A DNA stretch of 64,000 bases from Alphaproteobacteria bacterium (lineage in GTDB: Bacteria > Pseudomonadota > Alphaproteobacteria > UBA8366 > Aestuariispiraceae), in contig JASJDC010000011.1 in the NCBI GenBank assembly GCA_030065235.1, forward strand, positions 124,001-188,000. Direction: 5' to 3'. Below are positions 58,722 to 64,000 of the stretch, in pieces. The position numbers and the translations under genes are program-made. The notes beneath the pieces were generated by a model that saw only the letters and a program-made list of their open reading frames with translations, had not been told where the DNA came from and ran no database searches. The stretch's first letter is position 1. The number at the start of each line of letters is the position of its first letter.

Positions 58722-59192
58722 ATGGCCCTCTTCACGGGGAATTTCGAAAATAAAGTCGACGGCAAAGGGCGCGTCTCCCTGCCGGCGAGCTTTCGCGACG
58801 AACTGCCCGATCGCAGCGCCGGCGGCGGTCAACGCAGCTTCTATATTTTCCCCTCGCCGACCGCCCCAGGGCTTGAAGCGGCGGATGCGGGCTTCATCGA
58901 GCGGATCGCCGAAGCCATCGAAACCCAGACGGAATTGTTCTCGCCGGAGGAAGAGGCGCTCAGCCAGATCATCGCCAACGCTTTGCCGGTTGCATGCGAC
59001 AGCACCGGACGCTTCGTCCTGCCGCCGCGTTTTCAGGAAGCCGCGCAGATCAAAGATAAGGCCCTATTCGTCGGCAAGATCCGCCGGTTCCAGATCTGGT
59101 CCCCGGCCGTTTATGCAGGCGTCGCCGCCGAAGCCCAAGAGCGCGCCAAAGGCCTGACGCTGAAAATGGGGCCGTCTGGAGGCGCCGCATGA
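58722..59192 (+). CDS. mraZ: Division/cell-wall cluster transcriptional repressor
   Basis: A 156-residue MraZ, with two AbrB-like swapped-hairpin domains: FTGNFENKVDGKGRVSLPAS near residue 4 and the second with CDSTGRFVLPPRFQEAAQI near residue 93. It represses its own operon through TGGG repeats, which are present upstream. ATG 58722 is chosen because the conserved FTGNFENKVD starts right after it; an ATG at 58707 is possible. It overlaps rsmH by four bases. Confidence 0.93.
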   Translation: MALFTGNFENKVDGKGRVSLPASFRDELPDRSAGGGQRSFYIFPSPTAPGLEAADAGFIERIAEAIETQTELFSPEEEALSQIIANALPVACDSTGRFVLPPRFQEAAQIKDKALFVGKIRRFQIWSPAVYAGVAAEAQERAKGLTLKMGPSGGAA

Positions 59193-60172
59193 CCGTCCCC
59201 GCGCCTCACCCGCCAAAACCCGAGTCTCATATTCCGGTGCTGCTGGATGAGATGCTGACCGCTTTGGCGCCGAAGGATGGCGAGGTTTTTCTCGACGGCA
59301 CATTCGGCGCGGGCGGCTACAGCAAGGCCATTCTGCAGGCCGCCGACTGCACGGTCTATGGGATCGACCGTGACCCCGCCGCGATCGACCGCGCCGATGG
59401 TTTCAACAGCGAATTCCCCGGGCGGTTCACCATCCTGTTAGGCCGGTTCGGCGATATGGAGGCGCTGCTGCACAGCGCCGGCGTCGACCGCCTGGACGGC
59501 GTCGTTCTCGATCTGGGCGTCTCCTCGCCTCAGATCGATACGCCGGGACGGGGTTTCTCCTTCCGATTCGATGGGCCGCTCGACATGCGGATGGGACTGG
59601 ACGGCCCGACCGCCGCCGACATCGTCAACGGCTGGGACGCCGAGCCGCTGGCCGACTTGATTCACACCTATGGCGAGGAGCGCCGCGCCCGTCAGGTCGC
59701 CCGCGCCATCATCGCCGCCCGCACTGAGGCGCCGATCACGACGACCCAGCAACTCGCCGCCGTCATCCGCAAAGTCGTACGCCCGTCCAAAGACGGCGTC
59801 GATCCCGCAACCCGGACCTTCCAGGCCCTGCGCATCCAGGTGAATGACGAGTTGGGCGAGTTGGACCGCGCCTTGGAAGCGGCCGAGCGCCTTTTGAAGC
59901 CCGGCGGACGGCTGGTCGTGATCGCTTTTCACAGTCTGGAAGACCGCCGGGTTAAAGCCTTTATGACCGCGCGGTCCGGCGCCGGGCCGGGCGTCAGCCG
60001 GCATCTGCCCGTCACCACCGCGGGTTCCGCGCCCGCGCCGTTCGAACTGCCAAGCCGGAAAGCCGTCAAACCGGGCGACGCCGAACTGCGCCGCAACCCG
60101 CGCGCCCGCTCTTCGCGCCTCCGCCGCGCCATTCGGACGGACACTCCGGCCGCCGGAATGCGCGCGACATGA
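59189..60172 (+). CDS. rsmH: 16S rRNA (cytosine1402-N4)-methyltransferase
   Basis: A 327-residue SAM-dependent methyltransferase (formerly MraW). The HIPVLLDEML start, SAM motif DGTFGAGGYSKAIL, LDLGVSSPQID and FQALRIQVNDELGELDRAL are conserved throughout RsmH. It modifies C1402 in the ribosomal P site. It is coupled to mraZ and ftsL by four-base overlaps, the usual dcw order. Confidence 0.95.
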   Translation: MTVPAPHPPKPESHIPVLLDEMLTALAPKDGEVFLDGTFGAGGYSKAILQAADCTVYGIDRDPAAIDRADGFNSEFPGRFTILLGRFGDMEALLHSAGVDRLDGVVLDLGVSSPQIDTPGRGFSFRFDGPLDMRMGLDGPTAADIVNGWDAEPLADLIHTYGEERRARQVARAIIAARTEAPITTTQQLAAVIRKVVRPSKDGVDPATRTFQALRIQVNDELGELDRALEAAERLLKPGGRLVVIAFHSLEDRRVKAFMTARSGAGPGVSRHLPVTTAGSAPAPFELPSRKAVKPGDAELRRNPRARSSRLRRAIRTDTPAAGMRAT

Positions 60173-60567
60173 GGATCACCGCTCTTGTCATCTGGTCGGC
60201 CCTGGTCTTCGCCACTGGCGCGGCCTTGTTCCAGATCGCCTTCGAGGTCGACCGGCTGGAGGAAGACCTAACCGCGCTGAACCGTGAGATCGTTAAGGAG
60301 CAAGAGGCGCTGCATGTGCTGCGCGCCGAATGGGCCTACCTGACCCGGCCGTCGCGGATCCGAGCGCTGAGCGAGGAACTGCTGCCCGACCTGCGCCCTC
60401 CGGCCATCGATCAGATCGTCACCGTATCCGAAACGCCGGAGAAGCCCGCTCCGCCCGCGGCGGAGACGCCCGATCAGGCGTTAGAGCCGGATACGCCCAA
60501 GCGCGGCTTTGATGCGCTCACGATCCGGCAAGCCATCACGGCGTCCCAGAAGGGAGACAAGCCATGA
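60169..60567 (+). CDS. ftsL: Cell division protein FtsL
   Basis: A 132-residue single-pass protein with a short cytoplasmic start, a membrane helix (about 3-22, ALVIWSALVFATGAALFQIAF) and a periplasmic coiled coil (about 25-55, DRLEEDLTALNREIVKEQEAL), then LRAEWAYLTRPSRIRALSEELLPDL, the alphaproteobacterial FtsL signature. It works with FtsB and FtsQ to activate FtsWI. A proline-rich tail of about 50 residues follows. It overlaps both neighbours by four bases. Confidence 0.9.
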   Translation: MRITALVIWSALVFATGAALFQIAFEVDRLEEDLTALNREIVKEQEALHVLRAEWAYLTRPSRIRALSEELLPDLRPPAIDQIVTVSETPEKPAPPAAETPDQALEPDTPKRGFDALTIRQAITASQKGDKP

Positions 60568-62840
60568 CTTTCAGAAGGCCGCCATACAGCCGATCCGGGG
60601 CAGGCGACGGCGATAAAGCGGATCGGGATGACGAGACAAGGCGCGATCCGATCCTGTCGGGCAAAGCGCCGGTTTCGATCGACAGCATCAGCAGATCGAC
60701 GCCGCTCAGCGCCTTGGCGCCCGTCGGCCCGGTTGGCAAAGCCCTTCCGGCCCAGTTGGCAGGCGCGAAAGCGCCGCTTCGGCGCCCAGACGACGATAGC
60801 GCTCGACGCCGGCCGGTTTTTGCAGGAAACGCCGACAACACCGCCGCTGAGACCGCCTGCGGATATCGCGAGTTGCACGAGACGCCGCAGCCCTTCACGC
60901 CCGTCGAGATCGACCTGCGCAAGAAGACCGCGCCGCCGACCCGGCCGGCGGTGCCGCACGCGCCCACGGCCCAGCCCGCCGATCTGCCAGGCGATCCGCC
61001 GAAATCGCCGAGCGGACTGAAAAGGACGCGCGGTCGCCCAGTCGAAGCGGCCAAGAACGCCGTCTCCCTGCCGCTGCTCAAGTCGAGCGGCAAATCACCG
61101 GTGAAGTCGGCGATCGTCGACAAACGGGCGCCGATCTGCAAATCGGCGGAGACCCCCGACGGCGTGTTCCAAAGCGCCATGGAGATGGGCCGCACGCGGC
61201 TGCTGATCACTGCGACGGTCATGACCCTCGCCTTCGGCGTCATCGGCGCCCGTTTGGTCGATGTCGCGACGCTGCAATCGCCGACAGAGCCGAAGGTCGC
61301 CAGCTCCGCCGCCCAGGCCGCGCCGGTGGGCGCGGCGATCGAGGGCGGACGCGCCGCCATCGTCGACCGCAACGGCGTGCTTCTGGCGACGAACCTGCCG
61401 ACCGTATCGCTGTTCGCCGACCCGTCGCTGGTCATCAACCCGCGGGAAACCGCCTACAGGCTCAGCTCGATCCTGCCGGATCTGGATCCCGAAGCGGTCG
61501 AGGCGAAGCTGCGCCGCAAGACGCAATATGTCCGGCTGGCGCGCTCCCTGACGCCGCAACAGCATTACGACGTGAATATGCTGGGTCTGCCTGGCGTCGC
61601 CTTCACCAAGGGTGCGACCCGTCTTTATCCGCACGGCCCGCTATTCTCGCATATTCTCGGCTACACCAATATCGATAATAAAGGCATCTCCGGACTGGAG
61701 CATCGGTTCGACAAAGCCTTGCGCGAGGAGGCGGAGCCGATTCGCCTGTCGGTCGATGCAAGGGTCCAGCACGTCTTGCGCGACGAACTGCGCGCGGCGA
61801 TGCAGCGTTTCAGCGCCATCGGCGCCGCCGGCGTGGTGATGGATGTTCGAAACGGCGAAATACTCGGCATGGCCTCGTTGCCGGATTTCGATCCGAACCA
61901 TCCGACGCAATCGGGACCCGAGCAACGGTTCAACCGCGCCGCAAAAGGCGTGTACGAGTTGGGCTCGACCTTCAAGATCTTCAACACCGCCATGGCGCTG
62001 GACGGCGGCGTCGTTCGGCTTCAGGACCGCTATGACGCGACCAAACCGCTGCGCGTCGGACGCCATACAATCACAGATTACCACGCCGAGAACCGCTGGC
62101 TGACGATCCCGGAGATCTTCATTCATTCGTCAAATATCGGGTCGGCGAAGATGGCGCTGGATGTCGGCGGGCCTGAACAAAAAGCCTTCCTGAAGAAGCT
62201 CGGCTTTCTTGACCGTCTGGCGGTTGAACTGCCTGAGGTCAGCACGCCGCTGGCGCCCCGCGTCTGGCGTGAGATCAACACGGTCACGATTTCCTATGGA
62301 CATGGGCTGTCGGTCAGCCCGTTGCATCTGACTTCCGGCGTCGCGGCGATGATCAATGGCGGCGTGATGCATCGGCCGACACTGGTCAAAACGCATGGCG
62401 CGCCTGCCGGCGAACGGGTGATCGGCCAAAACACCAGCGACGCGATCCGAGTCCTGATGCGGCTCAACGCCTTGGAAGGCAGCGGCAAAAGCGCCGCAGT
62501 CCACGGTTACGCCATCGGCGGTAAGACCGGCACCGCCGAGAAGCCAGGAAGCGGGGGCTACAACCGGAAGAAGCTGATATCCTCCTTCATCGGCGCCTTC
62601 CCGATGCATGCGCCGCGCTATGCGGTCTACGTCGTGTTGGACGAACCGAAGGGCACGGCGGAAACTCACAATTTCGCAACGGGCGGTTGGGTCGCGGCGC
62701 CCAGTGTCGGCCATATCATCGAGGCGATTGCGCCAATTCTCGGCGTTCAGCCGGTGGAAGAGGAAGCGCCCGCGCTTCAACAACAACTCGCCACAGTCGC
62801 GCCACAGAGCGGCGCCACTTTGGCCTCGCTCCGGCAATGA
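60564..62840 (+). CDS. ftsI: Septal peptidoglycan transpeptidase PBP3 with long cytoplasmic tail
   Basis: A 758-residue class B penicillin-binding protein. A cytoplasmic tail of about 210 residues, rich in Pro, Lys, Arg and Ser and probably disordered, precedes one membrane helix (about 212-230). The dimerisation domain has RGGxI-type residues (GRAAIVDRNG), and the transpeptidase domain has Ser468-Thr-Phe-Lys471, Ser522-Ser-Asn524 and Lys654-Thr-Gly-Thr. Usual FtsI proteins are about 580 residues with a tail of 20-40, so the tail is unusually long. It is in frame with no break or frameshift. It overlaps murE by four bases. Confidence 0.93.
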   Translation: MTFRRPPYSRSGAGDGDKADRDDETRRDPILSGKAPVSIDSISRSTPLSALAPVGPVGKALPAQLAGAKAPLRRPDDDSARRRPVFAGNADNTAAETACGYRELHETPQPFTPVEIDLRKKTAPPTRPAVPHAPTAQPADLPGDPPKSPSGLKRTRGRPVEAAKNAVSLPLLKSSGKSPVKSAIVDKRAPICKSAETPDGVFQSAMEMGRTRLLITATVMTLAFGVIGARLVDVATLQSPTEPKVASSAAQAAPVGAAIEGGRAAIVDRNGVLLATNLPTVSLFADPSLVINPRETAYRLSSILPDLDPEAVEAKLRRKTQYVRLARSLTPQQHYDVNMLGLPGVAFTKGATRLYPHGPLFSHILGYTNIDNKGISGLEHRFDKALREEAEPIRLSVDARVQHVLRDELRAAMQRFSAIGAAGVVMDVRNGEILGMASLPDFDPNHPTQSGPEQRFNRAAKGVYELGSTFKIFNTAMALDGGVVRLQDRYDATKPLRVGRHTITDYHAENRWLTIPEIFIHSSNIGSAKMALDVGGPEQKAFLKKLGFLDRLAVELPEVSTPLAPRVWREINTVTISYGHGLSVSPLHLTSGVAAMINGGVMHRPTLVKTHGAPAGERVIGQNTSDAIRVLMRLNALEGSGKSAAVHGYAIGGKTGTAEKPGSGGYNRKKLISSFIGAFPMHAPRYAVYVVLDEPKGTAETHNFATGGWVAAPSVGHIIEAIAPILGVQPVEEEAPALQQQLATVAPQSGATLASLRQ

Positions 62841-64000
62841 CCGGCGACTCCGACGGCGAGGCAACCGATATGAGCCACAGCGGCGACATTCTACCACAAA
62901 TTGATCTGAAGGGCGTCACCGCGGACAGCCGGCGGGTGCGCCCCGGCTACCTGTTCGCCGCCATTCCAGGCGAGACGCGCGACGGCCGAGACTTTATCGA
63001 CGACGCGCTGGCCAGAGGCGCGTCCGCTGTCTTGAGCACGCCGGATGTCGCCGCCGATCGCGTCGGCCCGAATGTGACGCTGATCCATGACGCCAATCCG
63101 CGCCGGCGCTACGCGAGGATCGCAGCTGCTTTCCATCGGGTGCAGCCCGATCTGATGGTCGCGGTGACCGGCACCAACGGCAAGACCTCGGTCGCAGAAT
63201 TCACCCGCCAGATCTGGGCCGCCGCCGGCTTCAGCGCCGCCAGCATCGGCACGCTGGGCTTGGTGCGCAGCGACGGCGCCCTGGAGGATGTTGGCGGGCC
63301 GGCGATGACGACGCCCGACGCCGCCGACCTGCACCGGCAATTGGCCGATCTCGCCCGGTCCGGCGTGCGCGCGGCGTCGATGGAGGCCTCAAGCCACGGT
63401 CTTGATCAATATCGCCTCGACGGCGTCCGGTTCAGCGCCGCCGCCTTCACCAATCTGTCGCGCGACCATTTGGATTATCACGGCGGCATGGAGGCGTACC
63501 GGGCTGCGAAATTGCGCCTGTTTGAGGAGATCCTGCCGAAAGGCGGGGTCGCCGTGGTCAACACCGCCGCCCGAGAACATGACGCGATCGCCAATATCGC
63601 CGCGGAACGCCAACAGCGCGTGCTCAGCTACGGCTTGAACCATGGCGCCATCCGCTGCGTGTCGATGAAACCGCATGCGGGCGGCTTCGATCTGGAATTG
63701 GACATTCGCGGCGAGCGGGCGGCGGTGGATTTCCCGCTGCCCGGCGCGTTTCAGGTGGAAAACGCGCTGGCGGCCATCGGGCTGACGATTGCCTGCGGGC
63801 TGGAGCCGCGCCGCGCCGTCGGCGCGCTATCGAGCCTGACAGGCGTGAGGGGCCGTCTCGAGCGCGCCGCCGTTCTGCCCAACGGGGCCGCCGTCTATGT
63901 CGACTACGCCCACACGCCCGAGGCGATCGAGACGGCGCTGCGGGCGCTGCGCGTCCATGCCCAAAGCCGCGCGCTGCATATCGTCTTCGGCTGCGGCGGC
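62837..64000 (+). CDS. murE: UDP-N-acetylmuramoyl-L-alanyl-D-glutamate--2,6-diaminopimelate ligase (3' truncated by window edge)
   Basis: The frame opens with ATG 62837, overlapping the ftsI stop, and is still open at 64000 (388 codons visible). It has TADSRRVRPGYLFAAIPG near the start, the ATP loop VAVTGTNGKTSVAEF, MEASSHGLDQYRLDGVRF with the substrate-recognition segment, the NLSRDHLDYHGGMEAY segment (carbamylated-Lys region follows), and VDYAHTPEAIETAL near the window end. This is MurE by motif set and position in the dcw cluster. The DAP-versus-lysine specificity motif lies beyond the window. Confidence 0.93.
   Translation, partial: MTGDSDGEATDMSHSGDILPQIDLKGVTADSRRVRPGYLFAAIPGETRDGRDFIDDALARGASAVLSTPDVAADRVGPNVTLIHDANPRRRYARIAAAFHRVQPDLMVAVTGTNGKTSVAEFTRQIWAAAGFSAASIGTLGLVRSDGALEDVGGPAMTTPDAADLHRQLADLARSGVRAASMEASSHGLDQYRLDGVRFSAAAFTNLSRDHLDYHGGMEAYRAAKLRLFEEILPKGGVAVVNTAAREHDAIANIAAERQQRVLSYGLNHGAIRCVSMKPHAGGFDLELDIRGERAAVDFPLPGAFQVENALAAIGLTIACGLEPRRAVGALSSLTGVRGRLERAAVLPNGAAVYVDYAHTPEAIETALRALRVHAQSRALHIVFGCGG

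Overview
The window is chromosome-like DNA from a high-GC (about 64 percent by eye) Gram-negative bacterium, most likely an alphaproteobacterium. The evidence is the mraZ-rsmH-ftsL-ftsI-murE start of a division and cell-wall cluster at the right end, many Tat and Sec export signals, a MotB-free but chemotaxis-equipped gene set, DUF1194 and cytosine-deaminase-like families, and dense ATGA-coupled operons. A marine or soil aerobe with optional low-oxygen respiration would fit, but genus cannot be read from the sequence. No rRNA, tRNA, CRISPR array, phage or intact insertion sequence was seen. The first 0.9 kb has clearly lower GC than the rest and may be acquired.

Layout. 1-9.5 kb: the end of a GlxA-type regulator, a secreted TPR protein, an L,D-transpeptidase facing a Tat-exported murein endopeptidase, a class III nucleotide cyclase, a haem-binding diguanylate cyclase, an esterase lipoprotein, an isopropylmalate/isocitrate dehydrogenase homologue and a GNAT enzyme. 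9.5-12.5 kb: a secreted twelve-haem cytochrome c behind an FNR-type box, with a small Rap1a-domain protein. 12.6-18.8 kb: LysE exporter, SerA, a Maf-type glycosyltransferase, PseC aminotransferase and a DUF1194 protein. 18.9-26.2 kb: an unusual amidohydrolase, 4-hydroxybenzoate hydroxylase PobA, a 1071-residue self-sufficient reductive dehalogenase, a small membrane protein, and a divergent ECF sigma/anti-sigma pair. 26.2-34.1 kb: an antiporter, then a five-gene nucleobase/nucleoside uptake and deamination operon with a RutR-like operator. 34.3-45.4 kb: a chemoreceptor, pirin, flavodoxin, two SDRs, a PhyH/glycosyltransferase divergent pair, a dienelactone-hydrolase-like protein and an alcohol dehydrogenase. 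45.6-52.9 kb: a sugar-acid catabolic operon (enolase-superfamily dehydratase, CUT2-type sugar ABC importer, gluconolactonase). 52.9-58.5 kb: a PAS histidine kinase, a Deg-like protein with all three catalytic residues replaced, an MttB-family methyltransferase and a divergent MarR regulator. 58.5-64 kb: the division/cell-wall cluster, with MraZ operator repeats; murE runs off the end.

The most notable system is the dehalogenase-PobA pair. The dehalogenase carries a decayed N-terminal cobalamin-module copy, an active module with two 4Fe-4S motifs, and a fused flavin/2Fe-2S reductase. Its Tyr473, Lys535 and Arg599 have the same mutual spacing as Tyr426, Lys488 and Arg552 that I recall for the structurally characterised NpRdhA. 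With pobA 16 bases downstream, the likely route is halogenated 4-hydroxybenzoate to 4-hydroxybenzoate to protocatechuate in the cytoplasm, under aerobic conditions. Other points of interest are the twelve-haem cytochrome under an FNR-type site, the pseudo-protease, non-canonical SDR, amidohydrolase and cyclase active sites, and several well-formed candidate operators.
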